Shown one piece after another: positions 36,346-50,800 of a stretch of 64,000 bases of DNA (positions are counted from its first letter, which is position 1; each line of letters starts with the position of its first letter). This stretch comes from Syncephalis plumigaleata (lineage: Eukaryota > Zoopagomycota > Zoopagomycetes > Zoopagales > Piptocephalidaceae), in contig JAIXMF010000007.1 in NCBI GenBank assembly GCA_025201365.1, positions 124,001 through 188,000 of the forward strand, in the 5' to 3' direction. The position numbers were made by a program, and so were the translations under genes. Below the pieces are notes generated by a model. The model worked only from the letters and a program-made list of their open reading frames with translations, did no database searches and was not told the DNA's origin.

Positions 36346-36885
36346 ATGATGTCCATCAACCGTTTCGCTTTGTACCTCGCCGTTGCCATCATGGCTATTG
36401 GTGTGTCCGCCAATGATTCCCATCATAAGGGTAAGTGTAATGGCGTATACTACACGTGAGCATCACCTATTCAGTTACTAATCATTCGAGACATGCTCTT
36501 CATGCAATAAATCGACACCCTTTCATCATTAGCGAAAGCAATGGGTAATCAAGCTCTCTATGAACAAGCTGGCCACGCTCAGGATGGAGGCAATCCAACC
36601 TACACCCAGGTGCTTTACACCCCAGCTAATCAGCCAACTGCCGCTCCACCAGCAGCTCCGGTTGCCCCGGTTGCTCCAGTAGCTCCTGTGGTCCCTGTTG
36701 CTCCTGTGGCTCCTGCTCCCGTTGCTCCAGCTCCCGAGCAAACGACAAATACCGTTACCACCACCGAGACGACTACACCCACGCCAACTTCTACCAATGG
36801 TGCCTCGCTCAATCTAGGCAATCATGATTTGGCAGGAATTGCCGCTCTTGGTGCTGCTGCATTTGCCGGACAGCTCTTATTCTAA
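36346..36885 (+). CDS. Secreted PVVPVAP-repeat protein, paralogue 3
   Basis: Exon 1 (36,346-36,430) encodes the signal peptide MMSINRFALYLAVAIMAIGV with cleavage near SA-ND. A phase-1 intron joins exon 2 (36,533-36,885); total 145 residues. After ALYEQAGHAQDGGNPTYTQV come PVAP repeats, the [16 protein letters not shown] segment, [11 protein letters not shown] and the hydrophobic end (DLAGIAALGAAAFAGQLLF). It shares intron position, repeat and tail with the genes at 32,752 and 37,868. Confidence 0.75.
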
Positions 36886-37317
36886 GCTACACACGTGTAA
36901 TGATGCAATTAGCCATTCGCATTAATTAGTGTTTTCCAATCTGCCTTGTTGTGCACAATAAATCAGATTTTACAATCCTATCCTATACGTATAATGACTT
37001 GACTTGTAGTGTGCCCTTTATTGCAAATATTACTGAGTAATGGTAATGATATAATGTTATTGTAAATACTCATCGACTAGAAATTAATAACATTATAGAA
37101 CATATGCAGTAAAATACAATTACACGCCTTACATATATGCCTTCCCTACACTTATGTCGATTCGTTATATGAGTAAAATATTTATTAAGAAGTCTTCGCG
37201 AGTATTAACATGTACACAACATTGTCAATTCTAAATGTGCACCCATGTAGCTGGGTTAGTTCATACGCTAAATCATCGAGTTAGTACTAAATCCAAACTG
37301 TTTAGCCTACACGATCG
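36886..37317. other. Intergenic within secreted-protein cluster
   Basis: AT-rich spacer with AATAAA near 36,958 downstream of the preceding stop. Nothing else seen. Confidence 0.5.
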
Positions 37318-37697
37318 CTAGTCTATACAGTTGATGGTGTAGCACACTTGTGTACCAGCAAGATTCGCGGGATATTCTATAGAGAGAGTAAGGTTGCTCA
37401 TACTGATCAGTATGGTTTCTTCCGGGTGCGTTAAACAAAAGGCGGTAGCATTAGAACTAATTAGTTTTAGTTTAATGATATCGGAACATGACGGTGTTAT
37501 ATGACAATCCACTGTCCTACCATTCTGACTGCGTGACTCCACATCAAGGAGAGAAGGGGGGAAGTAGCAGCAGCAGGAACAACAGCAGGAACAACAGGAG
37601 GTGGTGGAGATGGAGGACTCACCTACATCCGACAAGTTTTCAATTATTATACCATCTTCTTAATGGTAATATACTCGATCTCTATGGGGAACACCAT
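37318..37697 (-). CDS. Possible small gene opposite the cluster, uncertain
   Basis: The minus strand has a long open stretch (37,318-37,635) that reads like a compact beta-rich domain: RTVDCHITPSCSDIIKLKLI, TAFCLTHPEETILISM, NLTLSIEYPANLAGTQVCY. Upstream, an ATG at 37697 preceded by a good acceptor (TTTTTATAG) opens MVFPIEIEYITIKKM before a donor-like GTATAATAA. I could not find a fully consistent exon path between them, and a serine/cysteine-coding microsatellite intervenes. Listed because the protein-like segment is not low complexity; it may be chance. Confidence 0.25.
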
Positions 37698-37867
37698 CTA
37701 TAAAAATGCGCGATTGATTCGTCAAGAAAAGGTAACTATCATCATCATAAGCAATCTCAAGCTATCTAGCTATCTATCTCATTCTCTCTTTCTTTAGCAT
37801 CTATCTAGCAAAGCACAGCATTTCTTTCTGCTTAGTTCTTCTTTCTAGTTCTTCTTTAACTGCAAAA

Positions 37868-38384
37868 ATGTTCTCCTTCAACACCATCTCCACTGTCGCT
37901 GTCTTCGCCATCGTCGGTGCTTTTGCCACTATGAGCATGGCTCAAGATTCCGGAAATCAGCAGGGTACGCATGAAATCTAGACTAATTACCATTGACGTC
38001 AACTCATAACAATCACGTAAACTAACAATTGATTATTGACTGTTATCATTATTATCATTACTATGATCAATAGATGGCTCGCAAGAAACCCCACTCTTGC
38101 CTACCATCACGATTCCTACCGGTGGTGGTAACGCCCCAACAGCAGCTCCTGTTGCTCCTGTAGTCCCAGTAGCTCCTGTGGTCCCAGTGGCTCCAGTTGC
38201 TCCAGCTCCCGTTGCTCCAGCTCCAGAGCAAACGACAAATACCGTCACCGCCACCGAGACGGCTACACCTACGCCAACTTCTACCAATGCGGCCAACATA
38301 CTAGGTGCCGGTAGCAAGGGTCTAACTGAACTCGCCCTACTTGGATCGGCCGCTCTCTTGGGTCAGGCATTCGTTGCCCTCTAA
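37868..38384 (+). CDS. Secreted PVVPVAP-repeat protein, paralogue 4
   Basis: Exon 1 (37,868-37,964) encodes the signal peptide MFSFNTISTVAVFAIVGAFA. A phase-1 intron joins exon 2 (38,074-38,384); total 135 residues, in frame. DGSQETPLLPTITIPTGGG leads to PVVPVAP repeats, then the same [16 protein letters not shown] block as paralogue 3 and the hydrophobic end (LTELALLGSAALLGQAFVAL). The near identity of the repeat and EQTTNTVT block with paralogue 3 points to recent duplication or gene conversion. Confidence 0.75.
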
Positions 38385-38970
38385 ATAGCGTAGTATTATC
38401 TTTTCTAGTATTACTACCACGTAACAGCATTATCATCAGCATTACCCTTCCTATACTCGTCCACTTACACCTACCACTTACTAATGTCCAATGTTCTCAT
38501 TTCGAGTGCATAAATACACAAACCCTTAAGCATTTAATTGCTACTGCATTCTCCCTATCCCTTCTTTTTACCGCTTAATGAGTCAATAAAAAAACACGTC
38601 GTCTAGACGATCTTGCATGCACATTCATTCGATCGAGCAAATACATACATCACATATGAAATAATGATTGCGTAACATTATATCTCCAATCTATTGCTTT
38701 CCATTCAAGGTTGTCGCGTATGACATCATCAATAAACGCTATAGTAAATGGCAAGTATGTACACATTCGAATGCAATGACTATCATCGTGCAAAAAGAAC
38801 CACATGCGTGATTGTATGACGACTGTTATCTGAGTGCAACGTTCCAAATTAATCCGACTCTGTTCCGTTTACACTTGGCTTCGAGCGTTCTCTCTCTCTC
38901 TCTCTCTGGTCCTAGTAAGCGATAACGGCTCTTTCTTTCGTCTTTTCCTTACAATTCCAAACTATTTACA
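38385..38970. other. Intergenic, end of secreted-protein cluster
   Basis: AATAAAAAAA near 38,584 is a candidate polyadenylation site. A CT tract (about 38,890-38,908) lies just upstream of the inositol monophosphatase gene. No coding signal. Confidence 0.5.
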
Positions 38971-40513
38971 ATGAGTGAAGCTGGCACTACTTGTAAGTAT
39001 GACGCTAGCATATGCGATAGTTACCAATTATTAACCATTCCTATTATTACTATTCTTACTATTACTGTTGGTCGCTAGGTGATTATAATGACTATTTGCA
39101 GTTTGCCGTTGAAATAGCAAAGGAGGCTGGAAATACCATTCGAGCCGCGTTCTCTCGACGACACGGACATGGCAGTATTCGTCAGTTAGCGGGAGTAGAG
39201 CAATCATTGCAGCATTATCAAGATAATAGCCCATCAAGCGTAACAATGACGGAGGCGAAAAACGGCAACTCTTCCGACTTGGTTACCGTGACAGACCGAG
39301 CGGTAGAAGAACGGTTACGCGCCCGTATCGCAGAACGATATCCCAACCATTTATGTGTAGGCGAGGAATTTGGCACGGATGAACGTGTACGTATAGGACC
39401 CGAGCCCACTTGGATTATGGATCCCATTGGTAAGTTCAATAGAGACGATGAGTACTTCTCCCATCTATCGTGTGTGTGTGTGTGTGTGCAGGTGTGCGTG
39501 TTTATATGGACTATTTTCACCATTGGTATATACTGACCATTCTACTCGCATTGCTATATTACTATGGTGGGCCTATGTATATAATGTCACACTTGTGTGT
39601 GCTCGCGTGTGTGTGCGTGTATGTCTCGTGTGATCCGTATGTATGGCATTGACACGTGTTTACTTCTAGATGGCACCGCGAATTTTGTTCACGGGTAAGG
39701 AAACGCGTGTGCTAGTAGTTGAATCTTAGACTTACCATGCGATAAACAACAAACCATGCCGCTCCACTTGACTAGGTTTCCATTCGTTGCCGTATCCATT
39801 GGCATTGTTATTGATGGACAAATATCCGTGGCAGTTGTTTACAATCCAATATTGGACGAGGTTAGTACACAACTAATCCTATCGAGTAATGAATGGTTAA
39901 CGCTCATTATTGCCAATGATCATGCTAGTTGTATACGGCCATGCGTGGACATGGCGCCTTTTTAAACGGTACACATCAACTACCGTTGCAGCCTCAACCT
40001 TTGCCTGAAATAGGACTGCGTGGATGTATGATAGGCGTGGAATACGGTTCCATAAGGGACGACGCTACCCTACTGCCCAAGATACGCTCTATGGAGCGAC
40101 TAGCCACGGCTTCCGCTGGCCATTGTCGCGGTATACGATGTACAGGATCAGCCGCATTGAATTTGTGCCTAGTGGCACGTGGTGCTATTGATGCCTACTG
40201 GGAGATTGGTATACATTGCTGGGATATCGCGGCAGGCGTACTAATTGTCGAGGAGGCAGGCGGCTATGTCGTGGATGGAGCAGGCTGGCATTCGAGCATA
40301 CCATCTGTCACGGGTACCAATACTGTTGACACTAATACTACTATTAATAGTAGTAGCAACAAACAGCCTTTACCACTGGATATACAAAGTAGAAAAGTTC
40401 TAGCCATTCGAGGAGAGACGACAAAGCGACGTGAAACACCTACAGGTCAAACACAAAACATCACCATTGAGATATTAAATCTTATTGAAGATATTCCCCA
40501 AGAAAGAGATTAG
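38971..40513 (+). CDS. Inositol monophosphatase family phosphatase
   Basis: Mg-dependent, lithium-sensitive phosphatase of the IMPase family, releasing inositol from its monophosphates. Five exons total 1,068 nt (355 residues) in phase: 38,971-38,992; 39,079-39,429; 39,670-39,694; 39,776-39,860; 39,929-40,513. Motifs: DLVTVTDRAVEERLRARI, GEEF (metal-binding Glu), WIMDPIDGTANFVHG (motif A, split over three exons), FPFVAVSIGIVIDGQISVAV, YTAMRGHGAFLNG and YWEIGIHCWDIAAGVLIVEE (motif B). The chain is longer than the usual 270-280 residues because of a Ser-rich loop near residues 60-75, an Asn/Thr insertion around residue 300 and a C-terminal extension. The third exon is only 25 nt. No frame breaks. 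Confidence 0.9.
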
Positions 40514-42550
40514 TAATCATATAATAAATGAACACCTATATCAATGATGATGATGATGATGATGATTACATTAATTATGTGTTGTCATTTTCTTCACGAA
40601 TAATCATCAGATTAATCTTATTGACACTCCGTTCTACCGAACAAGGTAAACTCAACTTGAATTGCTTTGAGAATGGCATGATGTGAGGGAAACAGGGTAA
40701 GAGTTGAAAGCACATGTTCTGTTCTTCAATCACACCAACAACACTTTTATCAATGTGTCCTCGCTTTCTATCTGCTTGTTTGTCGGCTTGTCTATCTCTT
40801 TATCTCGCTCTCCCCTTTTAACTAGTTCTCATCCTCAAAGTCTGTTGTCATTGGTCTTCTTTCCTGCGACTTCTCCTTCTCCAGTCTATTCCGCCTTTAA
40901 GCTTCTCTCTTCCTTGCTATCTTTTAATATTACATTCCTTATTGTTATTGATTCGTGTTATCTTGTTCAATAATAGGTGTGATTCCATTTTGCGCAAACT
41001 TCTACAACCACTGTTACTACTACTATTATTATTACTACTACTACTCTGGCAGCAGTGCCCTCGCTCTTCTGTACTTTAGTTCATTGTTACATCCCCACAC
41101 ACGCACACCAATAGTTATTAGTTAGTTATAGCGACCGTAACGGTCTGCGGCATTGAGCCACTCGAGTAGTGTTGCTTCAGCGAGTCTCTTTCTCTTTCCC
41201 TCTCTTTCTCTCTCTTTCCCTCTCTTCTATCCATTACGTGAAACGGTTCAACTAAAGCGTTTTACTTGTTATTACTATATCACTACCAGTTCTAGTCTTT
41301 TCATATTTATTACGCTACTTTGTACACGACTGCTTATTATTAGTATTATTGGCATTATTCACATACACTACTAGGTAAGTGGATGTTTTCTTCTTATTGA
41401 TTCGTTGTTGTACTACAGCAACAATCGTAGCGGTGGTTTTTTGCATAGCGACTATCTGGTATAATTTGGGAAATAAGACACATTACCGTAAAAACACGAT
41501 ACGCTTAATGGCTTGTCCTTGACTATCATTCAACTCGAATCAATTGTGCATATCTATCTATCTATCTATCTATCCACTTGGATATATTATGTTGATTGGA
41601 TAACTATAAGAGTGGCTATAGGGCTTTTTGTGCCACTCATTATTCATTGTCTATCCTAGTGATTGTTATTGCGATAACACATGATAATACGTTACAACGA
41701 TTGCAATAGTAATAGGTAGAGATAATCGTGGACTTGTATGCGAGCTGTTATATATGCATATCTAGCTATTTAGTACGCTACTCTATCGTATTACAACATG
41801 ATTGCTATAGTTTATTCAGTAATGTCTGATTCAACCATTGAAATATGCTGCCTCAATTGAGCATCTAGTAATAATAGGATACAATCTATAATGGCATGAT
41901 TACTTGTTGGTTACATGCAACGCGACACATTGTGTTATGTGTGTGGGCATATATCATTACCATTACCACTGTTTAGGCAGCATTGAATCATGTTTTTAGC
42001 GTTGTTTCAAGGATATAGTGCCATGCCAAGAATATATACATTGGCATAATGATGTGTGCAGGATCAACTCTGTCTTACCTCGCATACACGCATACACGCA
42101 TATTCTTCCTCTTACACTCTCACACCAACGCTGACACATTCAGTTTTAAATCAACATGTTAGATTATATGCTACAATAACCTGTTGCTCTTTTTCTATTT
42201 CACAAAACAATATCCAGTTGCGTATATATACGTGTACGTGTATGTTGTATGTTGTATGTGTGTGTGTAGCCATTGATTATTAGCTAGAAAATAGGACTTG
42301 CCTTTTTATATGTTATGTTCACGTTTTTATAATACATGTAGAACCATACACTCCACACTCATACATCTACCACCACCACCACACCTCTTACTGACAATAT
42401 CACCTCGTTTAAAAACGGCCTTTTCTTTTCTATGAACGCTAATTAAGTAACGATTCAACGCTACTCTCCTCTTATTCCCTCTCTCCCATATTCTCGCTTT
42501 CATATTCTCTATTAGTGTGTCTCGCGGTTACTTTTTCAGTTTTAGTCGAT
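40514..42550. other. Intergenic region upstream of the kinase
   Basis: GATGAT repeat at 40,537-40,566, CT-rich tracts (about 41,185-41,230), a CTAT repeat (about 41,552-41,575) and a CT-rich tract immediately before the kinase start. Probably a long 5' UTR or promoter; no supported gene. Confidence 0.45.
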
Positions 42551-45388
<2,838 letters not shown>

Positions 45389-46200
45389 CTGTTTCTATAT
45401 AGATGATGATGTAATATCTCCCTATATATATATATATCTTGCATTATTACTATTGTCATTACTATTATCACTATCACTATCAAGCAACACTATCCTTTCT
45501 ATTTACTTGTGATCACATTAATTTCTCTATCTTGATGGATTAATTATCCTTGTGTAGCTAGTCTTTAACCATTCCATTTGTTCGTATTCATTATTCCTCT
45601 TCTCATTTACATACTATTGCATCATTAGGGTTATCTACCTATTTACTTACTTACTTGCTATCCTATTCCAATCATTTACTGATATTTCTATTCTTCCATT
45701 GCGTGTAATTTTTGTACATTTAATTCTTTCTTATATTAGTTACATTTTATCGTCTTTACTATTGGATGAGTCTATTCTTTTTTCTAATTAAAATAAATTA
45801 TAAGCATGTTGTTTATTTCTACTTTGAATCATTGCTATATACGAGCATTATTGATGGAGTATTCTGAAATGATAATGATGATGTGTAGATTCAGACAATA
45901 ATGAAGGACATTAGTCAAATATTGATAAACAATTATATTATATTGAAGAATACACTGCCATTGATGAGCACTAAAGGTTTGCCATAGTGAGCATGAAGAT
46001 GCTAATATGTTTACTAGAATACAGATTACAAATAAGTTTGTATACAAAAACTGATCGCTAAACAAAATATGGTACTGAATGATACTGAATGGTACTGGAT
46101 GATGTTTTTGCAATTTCGAATTGCTGCTATTGTAAATGTCTATGGAGTCATGTGGTAATACTCCATTCTATGCGTGGTTGTATACAGATCTTGAATTGGA
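45389..46200. other. Convergent 3' intergenic region
   Basis: TA run (about 45,422-45,438) and AT-rich sequence; AATAAA near 45,792. The minus-strand open frame 45,835-46,113 has no protein-like features. Confidence 0.5.
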
Positions 46201-47383
46201 TTAGTAGGCATCAAGTAGCATAGTATCTTTCGTTAAATCAAATAAAAGCATCGACAACGTGTGCTGCTTGGTCCAGTCCTGTTTGGCTGTGGTCATCCAC
46301 GGTAGTCCTTGAGCCAGAGAGAATGACACTATTGGAAGATGCGCATCATTTGGCGTAGTTGGTGTATTAAGCATATAGTCATCGTCTACATCCATTGGTG
46401 GGCAGACGAGTACTAAGCCAGGTAGTTTGAATGAGGGCTGTGTACGACGTCGTATGACTGTGCGTTTACGTGTTCGTGGCCATTGGCACGTACTGACCGG
46501 GATTTGCAATCGACCCTTCTTTGTTCGTGGCATGCAGCTTGTAGCGAGATCAGCTTCATTCTCTAAAGGTCGTTTACATGGATTGGATGCCACCTTATCC
46601 GTGTAGTCCTCGATTACAAAGATAAGCTCTTCTTCCGGTGTAGTTGGCAGCATGGATGCGTGCTGGTCGTTATCTGATTCGAGTGGCAGTGCCTCTACCG
46701 AGTTGAACGAGTGCTGGATGCTATCTGATTCGAGTGGCGATTCCTCTATCGAGTAGAGAGTGCGCTGGATTGGTGGTGGAGCAATACGCGGTGGTCTCGC
46801 TACTCGATTACGAGGCATAGTCGTGGTATCGTGAAAACGTGACACCAGCGTCTTCGTTCCGTTGCTTTTAAATGGTGCACCCGCATAAAGCACCTTATTC
46901 ATCGGATCAAGAATGGCAGATAGGAAATGTTCGGCGCAACAGTCTTGTAGGGCTGCTTGCTGATAACTGCCGCTAATGCAATAGAAAAACGATACAATTG
47001 CATTGAAGAGTCGTTGGTGTAGTCGCTTGCTCACTACGCTAACAATACTGTCTAGTAAGTATTCCGCGCAGCAAGTTTGTCGGGAGAATGTAGCGGCTGC
47101 AACCGAATTCGTTTGAACCGGCGGTGCAATTGTGCGGAGTGGCACGTTTGCGGGGTTATGAGCGCTATGACCCAGGAATATAGAAGGGTGCACAGTATAA
47201 ACACAAGCCATGATTACGAGAAGTGTAACTGTGCCTACAACATAGCATATAGTCGTTAGTATACTTGCTATAACGGTTATTAGCACGATGAAGGATAAAA
47301 GCACTTACTATGACTATGACGAGATAAACGAATAAAATAGCGTGTAGCTGTAGAAATACGATAAATACAACGGCAATGAGCAC
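46201..47383 (-). CDS. Unknown membrane-anchored protein
   Basis: A 367-codon open frame (to about 47,304) with no recognised domain. It begins in hydrophobic sequence (LLSFIVLITVIASILTT, TVTLLVIMACVYTVHP) that looks like a signal anchor. An alternative upstream start at 47383 (MLIAVVFIVFLQLHAILFVY) followed by a donor GTAAGT near 47,308 and a TACTAAC-like branch site makes the 5' end uncertain. The middle has two Cys-rich similar segments (QTCCAEYLLDSIV and QDCCAEHFLSAIL) and a tandem pair (SIEESPLESDSIQHSF / SVEALPLESDNDQHAS), so the chain contains internal duplications. The C-terminal third is basic (RTKKGRLQIPV, RTRKRTVIRRRTQ). It is transcribed away from the micro-exon gene, sharing a 5' region of about 500 bp. 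Confidence 0.5.
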
Positions 47384-47887
47384 AGCAGGGTGTACGGCTT
47401 TGTTGTACAGAAAGAAATAACAACTAAACTAGTTAGACAAGAGTAGATCGTGGCAAGATCAAGTGTTATGGAAGAAAGTGTTTCTCTGCAGTAATCGTAG
47501 TTTACAAGCAGTAAAAGTGTACACGATAGTATGGATAACTATGCAGAATAGAATATAATATATGCTATGAGTAATTACTATCGTAAGCTAGTGAGAGTAC
47601 AAACGTGTAGAAGGCACAAAGGAATACAACGCAAACTGAATATGCTTATGCATAGAAAGCGTACAGAAACACGAAAAAGAACACGAAGAAGAAACACGGT
47701 AAAGTAATGCAGAAGTGGCGAGGTGTCAATGCGGTGTCGTTTAAATTAGTCAAAAGTGCCTGTGCTACTTCCCTATAACTACCATACTGTTTGATCATAT
47801 CCCTCTTTTTATTCTATTCTATACTCATTACTCCATTTCGTTTGTTTGTTTACTTCTCTCTTGCTCTTCCATTAGGACAATATCAAC
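47384..47887. promoter_or_regulatory. Shared divergent promoter region
   Basis: About 500 bp between the unknown membrane protein (-) and the micro-exon gene (+). The right half is T/CT-rich (about 47,805-47,875), like the sequence before other starts in this window. A CCATTAG just upstream of the start could also be the acceptor of a 5' UTR intron. No TATA box is certain. Confidence 0.4.
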
Positions 47888-50800
47888 ATGGAATTATCTG
47901 CTGATAACAATAATAATAGCCAGTCTATAGTCAATGCTGCAACATCCATATCATCAAATTCCCCTGGTATTTCTATTATCATCACCATCATCGATACTAG
48001 TCAACATGCTAACCATAATACTACTATCTAATGGTATTTCTAATGACAATCAATAGATGGTAAGTCTATATCGTATGACATTGATTACGATGCTAATGAT
48101 GATGCCACATATGATGCTGTCAATCATAGCTGGTAAGTTAAACAGCGAGTGAGCATGACATATGTCGTGTTGACTGGAATGTAAATCAAAATCATATGTT
48201 ACTATTCTAGAAGCAGCCGTAAGTTGATATTCTATCTAAATAAACATACAACGTACTAATTGTAATACTCGTATGATAGGAAGTGAGTTGTGAATCACGA
48301 TGACACTATGCCATACGCTAATTGAAATGTGGCAATCGATTCCCGTATGATTATGATGCATAGGAACACGTAAGCTACTAGTATCATTGCAATGAGCCAT
48401 TTGATTCACGTATGATTGCATGTATTAGTGGGTAAGCGAGCACTCGTTGGAATGTGGCATTCGATTGACCGATGATGATGTGTAATAGATTGTAAGTGGG
48501 CGGTATTCTGATTGCAGTATACGTCATACTAATTGCAATGGCACAATTGCTTCACTTGTCATTCCACACATACACACACATACACACATGACAGCATGTA
48601 GGTGATCATTTCGATCATAGCATACGATGTGCTCATTACAAGTTGACATGTCATGATACGTGTACGATGACCTGTAACAGGATGTAAGTTGCTAGTCTAG
48701 CATTACTGTATAATGTACTAACAACAACAACGATCATCATCATTCTCTTCGCATATGATTGCACTAGTATGTAAGTGGACATTTCCATACTAATGCATGA
48801 AGTGTTAATAGCAATGCATCACACACACACATATATATACATAATAGATTGTAAGAAGTTAGCATTCCAGTCTTACTAGTCGATGTACTCATTACCCTAT
48901 GGCATACAATTCACATATGATTACGAGTAATAGTATGTAAGTGATGATCATTGCAATATGCGATCAGTTAATTACAAGCTGATTGACGATTCACGTATGC
49001 ATCCATGTAACAGAGGGTAACTAGACATTCCTATCGTGATATGTGATGTGTTAATTGAAATGAGGAACATGGATCATGATGGATGATTACACGGCATAGA
49101 CTGTAGGTTGGCATTCTAGTGTCAGTATACGGCATACTAATCATAGTATTTATTATTATTACGAATAATAGGTGGTAAGTCATTATGATGACTATAGGAT
49201 ACGATATGCTAATTGTAGTATGATACATGATTGACTTGTAACAACACATGCAGAAGAAAGTAAGCTAGCATTCCAATAATAATCACAATAATCATAATGC
49301 AAATACAATTCATATACGTGTGTGTGTGTGTGTGTGTATGGCGACCACACGACATAGACAGTAAGTTAACACATGGACTACAATCCCAAATTGTAGCTCA
49401 CCTATGACTATGGAATACACTAGGCCGTAAGTTATCATTTCGATTGAAGCATACGAGGCATTAATTGGAGTATGGAATACAATCAATTCACATACTATCA
49501 CGTACAACAGATAGTAAGCCAACATTATAATGACAATAGACAGTGCACTAATAGGAATGCGGCACATGATTTGTATATGAATATGTACAGCGAAGAGTAA
49601 GCTAGTATTATGATGACAATGAGTGATGTATTAATCGTGATGTGGCGTATAATCCATATGCATTTATGAATGGCAGTTGGTAAGTATGCAAAATGGCAAC
49701 AGCATGCGATGGGCTGATCATAATACGCTATACAATTCTCGTATAATTACACGTCACAGGAAGTAAGTTAATAAAGCAATTGCAGCATACGATAGTTCAA
49801 TTGTAATCAACGTATGGCCCACTAATGATTACGCATGGTAGGAGGTAATCAAGCACATCGATTATGACGTGTGATGAACTAATAGTATGGATAGACGGTA
49901 AGTTAATATACCGATTGAAGCATACAATGAACTAATATGAGACTTGATACATGCATAATCATTCATGATAGCCGGTAAGTTATTAGATTGATTGCAGCAT
50001 ACGACGAGCTAATGGTGAGATGGCATCTAATTTCTTTATTATTATGCATGGTAGTATGTAAGTTAGCAAATAAGTTATATCATACAATGAACTAATTGTA
50101 AATTAAAATGCAATTTCTGCATGATTATGAATGACAGGGGGTAAGTGGGCATAATGCTTACAGCATATGATGGGCTGATCATAATGGACCATACAATTCT
50201 CGTATAATTACTCACTACAGACAGTAAGTTGGCAAACTAATTTCACCATGCAATGCTCTAATTGTACATTGGGGTATGACTCGCCTGTGATTATGCATGG
50301 CAGACTGTAAGTAAGCATAATGATTACAATATGCAACCAGTTAATGATAAAATGATATGCAATTCATCTATGATCATGAATGCTAGGAGGCAAGTTGACA
50401 TATCGACTACGGCGTACGGTGAATTAATTATGATGCGACGTATAATTCACATATGATTATGAATGGTAGTGGGTGAGTACGCATAATGATAACAGCATAC
50501 GATAAGCTCATTACAATTTTTGTATAATTATACGTTGCAGGAAGTAAGTAAGCATACTGATTACAGCGTATAATGAGCTTACTGTAAATTGGGATATCAT
50601 TCACGTATCATTATGCGTGGTAGCCGGTAAGTTAGCATACTGATTAAAGCATACAATGAGCTTACTGTAAATTGGCGTATAATTCCCGCATGTTTCTGCA
50701 TGGTAGTGGGTAAGTTGAATGGCGGTTACATAATACAACGTGCTGATATGATTCGTGATACACCTATATTTATATCTGATAGCAAGTAAGTTAACATGTC

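Noticed and set aside
45835-46113. Minus-strand 92-codon frame downstream of the kinase
   Set aside because: AT-rich composition, no protein-like pattern, and it lies in a 3' intergenic spacer.
47967-48043. Read-through of exon 1 of the micro-exon gene into intron 1 as a short separate gene
   Set aside because: The extension (about 25 codons, ending TAA at 48,031 region) is low-complexity Ile/Thr and crosses a good donor. A spliced first exon fits the downstream phases better.
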